Below are positions 34,261 through 43,085 of a DNA stretch of 43,928 nucleotides, piece by piece. The notes beneath the pieces are model-generated. The model was not told the origin of the DNA. It searched no databases and worked only from the letters and a program-made list of their open reading frames with translations. This DNA is from a virus, in IMG/VR virus record IMGVR_UViG_3300008050_000093, positions 1-43,928 of that record. One strand, 5' to 3'. Within the stretch, counting starts at the first letter, position 1. Every line of letters begins with the position of its first letter. The translations under genes were made by a program, and so were the position numbers.

Positions 34261-35259
34261 CTAAACGATGCTTAGACCACCGAGAATTGACGCGCCCTTA
34301 GTATTACCAAGAACCAGCGCTCCGTCCCAGAACATTTCGAAAGACTCTGTTTGGCTCGTAGTCTTAGCAAGCGGCATGACGGTGAGAGGGGTAAGCTCCT
34401 CAATCCAGCAGTCTCGCTTATTAACGACAATGAGAGCAGTCGTCTCAACGCCTGCACCTGCACCGGTGGTAGCCGTGATAGCAGTTCCGCTCCAAACCAT
34501 GTCATCGTTAATGCCAGTGGTAGTAACCATTGGGATTCCATCGTATGTACGAACTCTGAAGCCAGCCGCAATTTCCGTCATATTGGAAAACTGCTGCTGC
34601 GCCTGAAGTGCGGCATTGAGTTTACGCATTCCAAGGAATGAGCCGTAAATCACAACGTCCGACCGTGAAGCGCTGCCTCGAACAGCGTCAATAGCTGCAT
34701 CAAGTTGGGCAAGAGTTAGATCATCACCAGCAGCCGCGCTGGTATTGGCGATAACCTGTCCACCTACCTGATCGATCTGCGTTAGAAGACCATTGATCTC
34801 AGCAGGAGTTGCATTAGTGTCACCATTGATGAGGGAAGATTCCATCTTAGCGGCAAAGTCCTCACTCTTTCCAGCGATAGAGGTTGCAAGCAAGTCACCA
34901 TAAGATGCGCCAACAGCCTGAGCCTTACGAGTAACAGCACCTTGCGTCAGCAAAGTCTTATACGGGAATGTTACCTGAGCATACGTCCCCTGTTCTGCTG
35001 TAGCTGCCGCCGTGTCTGCCACCCATACGCCACCGGCTGCACCTGGGGTGCGCTGGTTAATATATGCAGCAAGGCCGGAGCCAGTTCGATGGTCCAGGGT
35101 AGCCCATGCGCCAAATTCTCGAACGCTAAGCTGTTGAACAACTCGGTTAATGTAAGACTGCATTAATACAGAACCAACATTGGTAACGTTCAATGCACGC
35201 TCAATTGCTTCGCGGCGACGGGGATCTGATGCGCCCATCCAGTTTGGATTCATAGTCAT
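34261..35259 (-). CDS. Major capsid protein (HK97 fold)
   Basis: A 332-residue capsid subunit. After a short N-terminal arm (SDPRRREAIERALNVTNVGS), it shows the mixed strands and long spine helix of the fold: LTQGAVTRKAQAVGASYGDL, then AQLDAAIDAVRGSASRSDVV and VIYGSFLGMRKLNAAL, and the conserved end GIPMVTTTGINDD...ALIVVNKRDCWIEEL. It directly follows the protease/scaffold gene and precedes a strong terminator. AGGGGC lies six bases before the ATG. Confidence 0.93.
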   Translation of the reverse strand: MTMNPNWMGASDPRRREAIERALNVTNVGSVLMQSYINRVVQQLSVREFGAWATLDHRTGSGLAAYINQRTPGAAGGVWVADTAAATAEQGTYAQVTFPYKTLLTQGAVTRKAQAVGASYGDLLATSIAGKSEDFAAKMESSLINGDTNATPAEINGLLTQIDQVGGQVIANTSAAAGDDLTLAQLDAAIDAVRGSASRSDVVIYGSFLGMRKLNAALQAQQQFSNMTEIAAGFRVRTYDGIPMVTTTGINDDMVWSGTAITATTGAGAGVETTALIVVNKRDCWIEELTPLTVMPLAKTTSQTESFEMFWDGALVLGNTKGASILGGLSIV

Positions 35260-35270
35260 TTTAGAGCCCC

Positions 35271-35750
35271 TTATTCCCAGCTAGCGGTTAGGCCAGAGTT
35301 ACCGATTAGACCATCATTGGCCGCAGCACGAAGGCCAGCAGCAAGAAGATCACGAAGCTGACTAGAAGTAACTTTACTTACTCCATTTTCTTCAGCAAGA
35401 ACATCCTTATGACGTTCCATAATAGCGCAAAGCGATGGACACGAACCACCTTCACGAGCACGAGTGATCATGCCGTCTAGCTCGCTAGTTGCACCAGGTC
35501 CGGCGCGGAGAGATGCTGTGTTAGCAAGTCCTCGACGTACAGGGTTTTCCGCAATTTTAGCAAGCATGGACTCAGCCTGAGCCAAGCGGCGCTCTAGTTT
35601 CTCATTCACCCCGTCATCAACTGGTGCTGGAGCAGGCTCAACGGGTGCTGGGGCAGAAAGCTTCGCTTCCAAATCCTTAACCCGCTCGGCCAACCCACCA
35701 ACAGATGCTGACAAAAGTTCCTGAATCTTATTAAAATCAGAATCAGTCAT
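35271..35750 (-). CDS. Nested scaffold protein from an internal start
   Basis: The last 159 codons of the protease gene appear to have their own start: ATG at 35750 (MTDSDFNKIQELLSASVGGL) with TGAGGT seven bases upstream. The product would be a coiled coil (GLAERVKDLEAKL, EKLERRLAQAESMLAKI) with a Pro/Ala linker and a helical C-terminus, typical of a capsid scaffold. It parallels lambda, where Nu3 is made from inside gene C. Sequence alone cannot prove that the site is used. Confidence 0.6.
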   Translation of the reverse strand: MTDSDFNKIQELLSASVGGLAERVKDLEAKLSAPAPVEPAPAPVDDGVNEKLERRLAQAESMLAKIAENPVRRGLANTASLRAGPGATSELDGMITRAREGGSCPSLCAIMERHKDVLAEENGVSKVTSSQLRDLLAAGLRAAANDGLIGNSGLTASWE

Positions 35751-37211
35751 TTCATTTACCTCATGTGAGTTTATTACCGGGTTGGCCGGTATTGCGCTTC
35801 TTTGAGCGTCAACCGAAGCCAGTTCTACTTGATTATCTTGTGTTTCAGTACAAGATTCGGGTTGGGAAACTTCAGAACTGAGATCCACCACTTCTTCTAC
35901 AGAAGGCTGGTCCTCTAAGTTAGAACTTTCCACAAATTCGTTTACCTTACTCAATTCATCCGCCTCAGCTTTTGATTTAAGGTCAGGGGGCTCTTTATCA
36001 AACTCTTTATAATAACGCACTAAATGATTATACACACCTTTGCGATCTGCATCAGGGATGTCAACGCCGCCACGGGCTCCATTTAGCGCTGCCATGGCTG
36101 CACTAACAGCCCGGAAAACAACTCGTAACTCTGGACCATACATCCTGGCAATAGGAAGTTTGTAACCAGATTTTGAATCAGCGTCTTTGGGATCAAACCA
36201 CAAATGCGCCTTTTTATATGTATCCCAATTATCCCCATCAGGACCAAGAATCTCATTCTGAGACTCAGTGTTCCATCCCCACCGATCATTTTCAGGCGCA
36301 AGCGGTAGGTCCGAGAATTTCGTAACCTCGCGAACCTCTAGTGATTCGTCATCAGTGCTCAACATGTTTGTGCCGTACTCTTCATCATTATCATTATCTT
36401 CAGAATCTAGCTTCTTGTATACCACAGTAACAGTTTCATTGTTGTCGGCCACAGAAACAATATGGCGATCTGATTTATCTGAATCGGATTCAGCTTTCTT
36501 AATTCCAGCATCAAGTCTACTGAGCAAAGCGTAAAGACCACTTGAGTCAGGGTTGGCTGGGGCGCGAGTAATTGCCAAATGATCTAACTCCACGTCATCT
36601 ACAATGACACGCTCAATCTCATCTTCATCATTACTTATTACACGAACCTGCATAAACCATCCGCCAATTGATTGACCAATTGATTGGCCAGCAGCTAAAC
36701 GATTTAACAGTTTACGGGATGTGTCGTCATCATCATAAAGAGATGAAGTAACTCGTAATACATATTGTTGATCACCGCCTTCCGCAGCCCTAGCAACATT
36801 AGAGCGCTCAACATCAGCACGGATGGTACGACCAATTACCTGGTCCCACTCCACTGAACCACTGAGACCATTATTATGACGAGGAAGTAATGGGACTCCT
36901 CGTTCAAACTGATCTCTCATCTTGAAAAGCGCCTCACGACTCATCTCTGTGCCGTAAGCGTCTACAGATGTAGAACTAGCCAAACCCTCAACAAGACGAC
37001 TTGGAGCACCCGCCACAGCAGGAGCATCCGTCGCATCCACATCAACTTTTACTTCAGGTAACACAGTTGACTTTCTCATAGACAAAGGCAAAGTGAACTC
37101 TTCACGACAATTGATTACACGATAGCGCTTACCAGAAGATTCGCAAATTTCCGGCTTGATGCTCTTAATATCTGAAAATGCAGACACAACGTCACTAGAT
37201 TTTTCATTCAT
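35271..37211 (-). CDS. Prohead protease with C-terminal scaffold domain
   Basis: A 646-residue head maturation protein. The N-terminal domain (about 70-235) has the S78-type layout: LVEGLASSTSVDAYGTEM, the candidate catalytic His in LLPRHNNG (near 112), Ser in QSIGQSIGGWF (177 or 181), then ELDHLAITRAPANPDS. About 300-430 is an extra domain (AHLWFDPKDADSKSGYKLPI, GARGGVDIPDADRKGVYNHL) found in some phage proteases. The last 159 residues are a coiled-coil scaffold. I chose the ATG at 37211 with AAGGA seven bases upstream. A TTG 18 codons earlier has no site. Confidence 0.88.
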   Translation of the reverse strand: MNEKSSDVVSAFSDIKSIKPEICESSGKRYRVINCREEFTLPLSMRKSTVLPEVKVDVDATDAPAVAGAPSRLVEGLASSTSVDAYGTEMSREALFKMRDQFERGVPLLPRHNNGLSGSVEWDQVIGRTIRADVERSNVARAAEGGDQQYVLRVTSSLYDDDDTSRKLLNRLAAGQSIGQSIGGWFMQVRVISNDEDEIERVIVDDVELDHLAITRAPANPDSSGLYALLSRLDAGIKKAESDSDKSDRHIVSVADNNETVTVVYKKLDSEDNDNDEEYGTNMLSTDDESLEVREVTKFSDLPLAPENDRWGWNTESQNEILGPDGDNWDTYKKAHLWFDPKDADSKSGYKLPIARMYGPELRVVFRAVSAAMAALNGARGGVDIPDADRKGVYNHLVRYYKEFDKEPPDLKSKAEADELSKVNEFVESSNLEDQPSVEEVVDLSSEVSQPESCTETQDNQVELASVDAQRSAIPANPVINSHEVNEMTDSDFNKIQELLSASVGGLAERVKDLEAKLSAPAPVEPAPAPVDDGVNEKLERRLAQAESMLAKIAENPVRRGLANTASLRAGPGATSELDGMITRAREGGSCPSLCAIMERHKDVLAEENGVSKVTSSQLRDLLAAGLRAAANDGLIGNSGLTASWE

Positions 37212-37264
37212 GAAGTCATCCTTAAAATGAAATCTAATAGAATTACCAATTAAACGGTAGCCCA

Positions 37265-37270
37265 ATTATA
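37265..37270 (-). promoter_or_regulatory. Possible -10 element before the protease/capsid genes
   Basis: A perfect TATAAT on the minus strand lies in the AT-rich 133-base space between the portal stop and the protease start, one of the longer gene-free spaces in the head module. The -35 position at 17 bases is a poor match, so this is only a candidate for an extra promoter boosting protease, scaffold and capsid. Nothing else was found in the space. Confidence 0.25.
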
Positions 37271-37344
37271 CTTCATACGTCAAGATAATAACCTGTAATT
37301 GATAATTTATACATCCAAAGAATTCCACTAAAATAATTAGAGCG

Positions 37345-39750
37345 CTACTCATCCTCAGCAGGCCCCAGAATCTCAGCAACTCCAGAGTCTACCTCGCTCT
37401 TTTTCCAGAAAACAAGCACACAACGACAACGTGCGCCGCATACAGTACCACCACCAGGGTGAATCTTGATCTGACTCAGAGCACGGAATCCCATCGCGCC
37501 TTCAGATCTACATGTCGAACAAGTGCGGTTATCGCCCACTTCAACCCACTCGTAATACCATTCATCGCCGCCGCCAACTTGTGTAAAAGGCACAGCAGAA
37601 GACAAACTGGATACAGCTACAATATTTGATAGCTCAACAAGTTTTCCTGACCAATTTTCAATTCGGTTCTCCTGAGAATCCCACGCATGTATTGCGCGTT
37701 CGAGCATTTCTTCTATCGACATCCCAGGCTCAACGTCTTTAGGAGCACTAATCTGTGGAGTTTTTGGATTAGTTCGTATTACAGGACCATCAGCAACTAA
37801 AGCATCAATAAACATAACCATTTTTGTTTTCATTACACCCAACAGCCCCTCAGCATTTGTCAGGTAAAACATGGCATTATTGTTAAATGTCTTAGATAGT
37901 AACTCGTAATCAATCTCAATCGTTCCATCTACATACCTGGAAGCTGATTCATGAGCGATCTTTGCTGCCTCCAGGTAAAGCGGGTATGTCGCCACGCCCC
38001 ACTTTGTAGCTAGCTTATCGACGGCTCTGCCTACGTCATTCCTGAGATTAGCAGCCGCCTCATCAGAGATTTTTCCATCCTTATAGTTAGCAGATAAAGA
38101 AGAGACAAGCTCGTCTCGCGCCTCTCTCCAATACGGCTGAACAAACTTTGCGTACTGAGCAACTGCAAAGCCAAGGCGCTCTAGTTCTATTGTCCGATAC
38201 TTAGAAAAGAATCCTTCGGGTTGCCATTCACTTGGCAAATAACCAAAATAGGATGGCTCCGATCGATTAGACAATGCCACTTCGCCAGGAGCCTCGTCAC
38301 CAATGTCCTCAATATCTTGCTGGCTAACATTCGATGTAATTTCATCTTCTACTGAAGGCTCTTCAATGGTTAATGCGCCAACTGGACCCTCTTTAACCAA
38401 GATGTCCAGCGGGACCGGACCCTGAGCCGTGTCTACAGTAGGAACATCACCATTCAGAATCGGCAGAAGACCAATCTCTTTTCTGACCTCGTTCCGTGTC
38501 ATTACGCCAATTCCGACTAAACGCTGATAGCGTTGAGACAAATACTGAGCATCTTCCGCTGTTGGGTGGGCTGTTCGATCGAACTTAAATGAGACGAGCT
38601 TTGTTAGGTCTGCATCGCCAACGACTAAGGGGATAATTCGAGCGTTGATCTTTGCTTGTAGCAATTCCAGAATAGGAGTAACTAAATGAGAAGTGGACAC
38701 GTCCAACTGAATCTGTGCAGTGGAGCGAGGCAGGGCGTCCGAGGCCCCCATCTCAACAGGCATTACACCAAACACGCGCCATACAGTACGGCGGATCTGT
38801 TGCATAATGCTCTCGAATTCTAAATCTTTAGGAGTGTGCCTTAGCTCAACCCACTTAGCACCAGCACCAGCCGGATCTGGAGTTGTCAGTACGCGGATCT
38901 TATGGTCCTGCCCTCGCATGTTCTGGAGATCTGCACGAGCCTCACGAGCAGCATTACCAGCCAAACCAGCCAATACCAAAATCCCAGGAGGAATCTCATC
39001 CGCATCATACGCAAGCATGATGTGCTCAGAACCACGAAGCAACGTCACAACTTCATTAACCAATGATTCGATTAATGGATTACCGTATCCACCAGACTGA
39101 GTATTGGTAAACATTTGCAGCATGACAAGCTCGTCAGGCTTGAAGGTTGGGGGAGAGCCATTAGTGGTTTGACGTAGATATGCTCCCCCGAGGCCGCCGT
39201 CCCCCATATCCTGAACATACTTCAACAGCCTTCCATGTTCGTTAAGTACAGGACGAATTGTAGTTCCAGGTAAAGCAACTAATTCTTTAAGCTCTTTCTT
39301 AGAATCAAAAACAACTTCTATAGCACCAGCATCAAATACTAATAAGTCTGTAAGGGCAGCAGTCATTAACTCCTGCCATGTCTCACCATTCTTATTTGGG
39401 GCTGACAGGAATCTTTTTGTACGATTAGCAATATCTAGAGCCTGTAGATATAAATCGCTTGTTGCATCCACGGTTGGCTCTACCGTCCAATCAAATGTAG
39501 CCACCCGCCGGACAATTGAATCAACGGCAGCACGCACATCTGGGGTGCGACGATAAACTGACCATAGCTCTGCATTTGATAGGATAGAGCTAGGGCGAAC
39601 TTCATTCACACTGACTTCGGTAGTGGAGCTAATTGAAGAAGTTGGAATTAAACCCTTTCGCTTACGAACAGATGGCGCAGAGAGCCATCCGCCAACTACA
39701 GGTCTTTCCTTCTGTACTAATGTAGTACCCGTTCCAATGACCTTTGCCAT
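37345..39750 (-). CDS. Portal protein fused to a Mu gpF-like head domain
   Basis: An 801-residue fusion. The first 420 residues are a portal: WSVYRRTPDVRAAVDSIVRR, LTDLLVFDAGAIEVVFD, PGTTIRPVLNEHGRLLKYVQ, and RRTVWRVFGVMPVEMGASD. After a Pro/Glu linker come helices and, at the C-terminus, a gpF-like domain with DNRTCSTCRS, IHPGGGTVC and CRCVLVFW, whose Cys/His pattern suggests a zinc site. Portal and morphogenesis protein are separate in many phages, so the fusion ties the two functions in one chain. ATG 39750 follows GAAGGGGA at about six bases. A GTG six codons earlier is possible. Confidence 0.92.
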   Translation of the reverse strand: MAKVIGTGTTLVQKERPVVGGWLSAPSVRKRKGLIPTSSISSTTEVSVNEVRPSSILSNAELWSVYRRTPDVRAAVDSIVRRVATFDWTVEPTVDATSDLYLQALDIANRTKRFLSAPNKNGETWQELMTAALTDLLVFDAGAIEVVFDSKKELKELVALPGTTIRPVLNEHGRLLKYVQDMGDGGLGGAYLRQTTNGSPPTFKPDELVMLQMFTNTQSGGYGNPLIESLVNEVVTLLRGSEHIMLAYDADEIPPGILVLAGLAGNAAREARADLQNMRGQDHKIRVLTTPDPAGAGAKWVELRHTPKDLEFESIMQQIRRTVWRVFGVMPVEMGASDALPRSTAQIQLDVSTSHLVTPILELLQAKINARIIPLVVGDADLTKLVSFKFDRTAHPTAEDAQYLSQRYQRLVGIGVMTRNEVRKEIGLLPILNGDVPTVDTAQGPVPLDILVKEGPVGALTIEEPSVEDEITSNVSQQDIEDIGDEAPGEVALSNRSEPSYFGYLPSEWQPEGFFSKYRTIELERLGFAVAQYAKFVQPYWREARDELVSSLSANYKDGKISDEAAANLRNDVGRAVDKLATKWGVATYPLYLEAAKIAHESASRYVDGTIEIDYELLSKTFNNNAMFYLTNAEGLLGVMKTKMVMFIDALVADGPVIRTNPKTPQISAPKDVEPGMSIEEMLERAIHAWDSQENRIENWSGKLVELSNIVAVSSLSSAVPFTQVGGGDEWYYEWVEVGDNRTCSTCRSEGAMGFRALSQIKIHPGGGTVCGARCRCVLVFWKKSEVDSGVAEILGPAEDE

Positions 39751-39785
39751 CTCTTTCCCCTTCAGCACTCAGAGTATCATAGCGG

Positions 39786-40430
39786 TTACAATATTTTATA
39801 ACCACTAATGCGATTATGAGTGCGACCCTTTATCCAATACACTTGGCTACATCCACACCTCTCCAACAACGGATACTCGCCATGACTAAAACAAAAACTG
39901 TAAAAAGCGCGGCGAGATCCTTCCCACCAGCCAAAATCATCTAAAACGATTATTCCGCCCTCTTCAACATTATCATAGAAGAGATCTAAACATCGCTTTA
40001 CCAACACATTAAGGCTTGCATTAATATGCAGAAATGAAATTGATTTGGGAATCTCAATCTCCATATTAAAACTGTTCAAGACACTACTGAATATAGGCAA
40101 GCCTAAGTTTAATGAATTGAATAGATCAACCATCTTGTCAGGGTCACAACTATGCAGTTTGGAATACACATAAGCGCCATAATCAGAATCAGGAATGTAG
40201 TAATTAAAATTATTCCTGGTATCATAAAACCAGTACTTAGGGCACTTTGCGCGAATTGCATTTCCGATGACTAACGCGCTCGTCGCATTGCCAGGACTGC
40301 ACGTCACCACATCCCCGCGAGTATTCTCAACCGCCCACTCTGCTAGCTGATGAATATTCTGAAGACACTCCCTCTCCAAAATTGAAGAACGGGACTCCAT
40401 CCTTAACCAGTAATCTTGCCACTCGTCCAT
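39786..40430 (-). CDS. TylF/MycF-like methyltransferase, possibly degenerate
   Basis: A 214-residue protein resembling the TylF sugar O-methyltransferase family. ISFLHINASL (about 131-140) stands where the family has an H-I-D-A-D metal site. EEGGIIVLDDFGWWEGSRRAF (about 156-176, quoted without its first residue in part) matches the family's G-G-x-I-x-x-D-D-Y/F-G-x-W ending. VVTCSPGNATSALVIG near residue 41 occupies the SAM-binding glycine region but is atypical. The Asp-to-Asn and Asp-to-Ser changes at the metal site may mean altered chemistry. It lies between the terminase and portal genes, so it is a late gene, suggesting virion or glycan modification. Confidence 0.65.
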   Translation of the reverse strand: MDEWQDYWLRMESRSSILERECLQNIHQLAEWAVENTRGDVVTCSPGNATSALVIGNAIRAKCPKYWFYDTRNNFNYYIPDSDYGAYVYSKLHSCDPDKMVDLFNSLNLGLPIFSSVLNSFNMEIEIPKSISFLHINASLNVLVKRCLDLFYDNVEEGGIIVLDDFGWWEGSRRAFYSFCFSHGEYPLLERCGCSQVYWIKGRTHNRISGYKIL

Positions 40431-40444
40431 CTTCGCTGACCGCT

Positions 40445-42094
40445 CTAGGCAGCAAAATATCCACCACCGTATTCCATAACATCATACGCAATGCGGTCGT
40501 AAATTCCAGCTAAACGATAATGATCCGGGTTCCTGCCTTCTGTCCAAATGATACGCCCCTTCCCCTCATTCAACACACGAACGCTGGCACGCATCTGAGC
40601 AGACCACCCGAAAACTGTTTGAATGTCAGATGGGAAACGACGCCTTCCGTGCTTAATATCGTCAAATGTGGCATCAAACACCTGTGTACGATCTACAGTA
40701 ATTACTCGTTCCCTGAAATTCATCTTTAGACCGTAAAGTTGCTGACCAACACGTTGGGTCGGATGAAATCTACACAGCCAAACCTGACAAGATCCACTAC
40801 TCAAAAACTCATCACGAAGCTCTTGAGCCTTGCGCGTTTCAGGCATTGAGTCGATTATGCAGCAATCAACATGATAACGACGAATTATGTCGGACACTTC
40901 ACGAAACGTCCGCACTGCCCCAATATAGCGAGCATCACGTAATAAAGTCCCGTCTTCACGCTTTCGCATCACACTTAGCGAACAGTTCAATACTGCACCA
41001 ACATCAATGCCTAATGTGACCACCTCATTAGCATACGCATCACCACCACCATAATCGAGTTCTGCACCAACAGATGCGTTGTTTAAAGCCTCCATTGATA
41101 ATCGTGACCCACTATGCTCATACGGAATTCCTAAGACAGATGTGTAAAACGTAGACAGCATCTCAGATTGACCCTGACCGCTCATCCATTCCATAAATAA
41201 ATTCTTATAGTTTTCAGTTAAACAATCAAGACGGCTAACCGTGTAGCCTCGCCAATCTACTGAAGGACGACGCGCAACCCACGCCCCATGCTTCACGCCA
41301 CGATCAAAAGGCTGATTGCATTTAACGCACATAGGTCGAGCATCTAAATTAGAACCAATCCGCTCTTTGTCACGCAAAGCCCAATCGCCCGTATCATTGC
41401 GATGAATAATATTAGCAAACCAATCAATCGGCTGCCAATGATTACAGTGGTTGCAGCGACTCATCCAAATCCGCTGATCGCTTTGCTCATAGAGACGACT
41501 AATCCCCGTGCGCGGCAACGTTGGGTTCCCTAAACGAAACATCTGCGGGTACTCAGAAGCCCTTAATCGGTCGCGAGCCTTAGCTAGATTCTCAGGATCA
41601 CACTGATCAAACTCGTCAATAACTAAAACATCAGCAGAGAATTCAATAAAATCCGCTACAGTATTAGAGCCCAAAAACATCATCGCGCCCTTGCCAAAAC
41701 GCTTCAGCTTAAGGTTTCCCTGACCTCCCTTGCCGTCCGATGTAGCTCGCATCTTATAAGCAGGGATAGAAGCCAGTAACGGGTTCACTCGGTTCTGGAC
41801 AAATCGATCTCTAATTGTAAATGTAGGCAAGACGTAAGCTGTAATTTTACCCGCCCAGCCTGCACGCTCTAAAATAAGCTGTATAAACAATTCTGATAAA
41901 CCAGTCTGAACTGCCTTACGGATATCAGCACCGGGCAACTTGGGAAGCTCAGTATAAAGCTCAATCAAATACGGCTTGTCAGCAAACGAAATAGGCTTGC
42001 CGCGAGTATTTTGATGAGTAGAAAGAGCTAAACGAAATAAAGGAAACTGAGTCGTTAAAGAACTCATTAAATAATGATAGTTATTAACATCCAT
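40445..42094 (-). CDS. Large terminase subunit (GpA-like, with zinc ribbon)
   Basis: A 549-residue DNA-packaging motor. The ATPase half has a degenerate P-loop (RKAVQTGLSELF, about 59-70), as in lambda gpA, and Walker B VLVIDEFDQCD (156-166). A zinc ribbon (Cys214, Cys217, Cys256, Cys259) lies between the halves. The nuclease half carries LGIDVG (361-366), IIDSMPE (413-419) and DHYRLAGIYDRIAYD (524-538), supplying the acidic residues. Start has AGGGGTGAT upstream. A separate small subunit is not adjacent. Confidence 0.93.
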   Translation of the reverse strand: MDVNNYHYLMSSLTTQFPLFRLALSTHQNTRGKPISFADKPYLIELYTELPKLPGADIRKAVQTGLSELFIQLILERAGWAGKITAYVLPTFTIRDRFVQNRVNPLLASIPAYKMRATSDGKGGQGNLKLKRFGKGAMMFLGSNTVADFIEFSADVLVIDEFDQCDPENLAKARDRLRASEYPQMFRLGNPTLPRTGISRLYEQSDQRIWMSRCNHCNHWQPIDWFANIIHRNDTGDWALRDKERIGSNLDARPMCVKCNQPFDRGVKHGAWVARRPSVDWRGYTVSRLDCLTENYKNLFMEWMSGQGQSEMLSTFYTSVLGIPYEHSGSRLSMEALNNASVGAELDYGGGDAYANEVVTLGIDVGAVLNCSLSVMRKREDGTLLRDARYIGAVRTFREVSDIIRRYHVDCCIIDSMPETRKAQELRDEFLSSGSCQVWLCRFHPTQRVGQQLYGLKMNFRERVITVDRTQVFDATFDDIKHGRRRFPSDIQTVFGWSAQMRASVRVLNEGKGRIIWTEGRNPDHYRLAGIYDRIAYDVMEYGGGYFAA

Positions 42095-42103
42095 ATATCA
42101 CCC

Positions 42104-42409
42104 CTAAAAACTAAAACTTAGCGGCTTAGGGGCCAATCCCACAATCTTCCACACCTCATAAGTATGTCCAGATTCAGCCTGGTAGACAGAAATCTCTAGA
42201 CCAGCCATATTAATAACAGCCATCTCCAAAGAAGACTTAGATGCAATCTCCAGCATGTGCCTCAAGCTCGCCTTGTCAAGATAAAGACGAACATCGCGAG
42301 ACGCATCAGGACCACCAAAAACTGTCGTGCGGAGACAGTGATCTACACCAGGACGCTGAATTGGATTCCGGTTTATCTTTAAACGATTACGCATATCATC
42401 AACACTCAT
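42104..42409 (-). CDS. Small protein, possibly JAMM-like remnant
   Basis: A 101-residue protein. VRLYLDKASLRHMLEIASKS, followed by a strand and then ISVYQAESGHTYEVWKI, recalls the first half of JAB/MPN (JAMM) domains, but the His-x-His metal site is absent, so this is a weak call. The ATG overlaps the stop of the methyltransferase gene by four bases (ATGA) and has GGAGG eight bases upstream. A GTG five codons earlier also has a site. It lies between the methyltransferase and the terminase. Confidence 0.5.
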   Translation of the reverse strand: MSVDDMRNRLKINRNPIQRPGVDHCLRTTVFGGPDASRDVRLYLDKASLRHMLEIASKSSLEMAVINMAGLEISVYQAESGHTYEVWKIVGLAPKPLSFSF

Positions 42410-43020
42410 GCCCACTTCCTCCACATGACACTCCCAAGGCGCTTCACCTCTAATCGGCTTCGCTTCGGGATGACTATGCTGCTATCTACCTCGTTTCCGA
42501 ATATGTCCCAACCCTCTTTTGGCGTTCGGCAAAACATCTCTAGCCTTTTCTGAGTTGGAAACATCTCTTCGATCCGTTCGCGAATCTCATCAGGCTTTGC
42601 ACTGTGACGTGTAGACAACTCCTGATGAAACTGTCTAACAGACCTGCTCCCCCTCGGCTGAGGAATGGTGCCACGCTTTCCAATTAACACGTATTCGCAA
42701 CTGCTCATTGTGTAATAGCCAGGGTTCACCTTTACCTTTTCCCAGACAAACCCAACCGTCATAAACGAAAAGCCCCACGAATTCATGAGAGGAAAGGACT
42801 CCTCCAATACAGGACCAGTGGCCCACATAAATATCAAAGCATCATCAGCTAAAATAGATTCCAAATCCCAACACATCATCTCAACCAAGCTGAGCGTTGG
42901 ATACTTATCTGTAACATGACTCAAGCTTATGGACTTGATACCATCATTGTCGCGAGCCGAGTAGGTATTGTGTGTGTACGACCAGGGCGGATCACAGTAA
43001 ACCACCTCGTAACCACCCAT
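42406..43020 (-). CDS. MT-A70 family adenine-N6 methyltransferase
   Basis: A 204-residue methyltransferase. It opens MGGYEVVYCDPPWSY, with the catalytic D-P-P-W at 10-13. The middle has ALIFMWATGPVLEES, and the end has STRHSAKPDEIRERIEEMFP, then LEMFCR and GWDIFGNEV, all in family order. MT-A70 enzymes in phages methylate adenine in DNA, often against restriction. The target cannot be read from sequence. ATG 43020 has AGGGGG four bases upstream. A TTG six codons earlier is less likely. It is the first gene of the leftward operon and probably sets its promoter region. Confidence 0.9.
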   Translation of the reverse strand: MGGYEVVYCDPPWSYTHNTYSARDNDGIKSISLSHVTDKYPTLSLVEMMCWDLESILADDALIFMWATGPVLEESFPLMNSWGFSFMTVGFVWEKVKVNPGYYTMSSCEYVLIGKRGTIPQPRGSRSVRQFHQELSTRHSAKPDEIRERIEEMFPTQKRLEMFCRTPKEGWDIFGNEVDSSIVIPKRSRLEVKRLGSVMWRKWA

Positions 43021-43052
43021 ATCACCCCCTGTCGTCAATTCGTAACCGAATA

Positions 43053-43085
43053 CGTATATATACTGTGTAACACTCTATCACACAG
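43053..43085. promoter_or_regulatory. Divergent promoter region with inverted repeat
   Basis: The 78-base space between oppositely directed genes. CTGTGT (43063-43068) and ACACAG (43080-43085) form a six-base inverted repeat, next to the palindrome GTATATATAC (43054-43063). For the minus strand, GTGATA (43076-43081) and TATACG (43053-43058) are 17 bases apart, each four of six matches to the sigma-70 boxes. For the plus strand, TATACT (43059-43064) is a good -10 without a good -35. An operator for a repressor or activator is plausible. No regulator gene was identified. Confidence 0.4.

Noticed and set aside
42104-42409. Functional JAMM metalloprotease
   Set aside because: The His-x-His and Asp metal ligands are missing. 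Only a loose resemblance of the first half remains.
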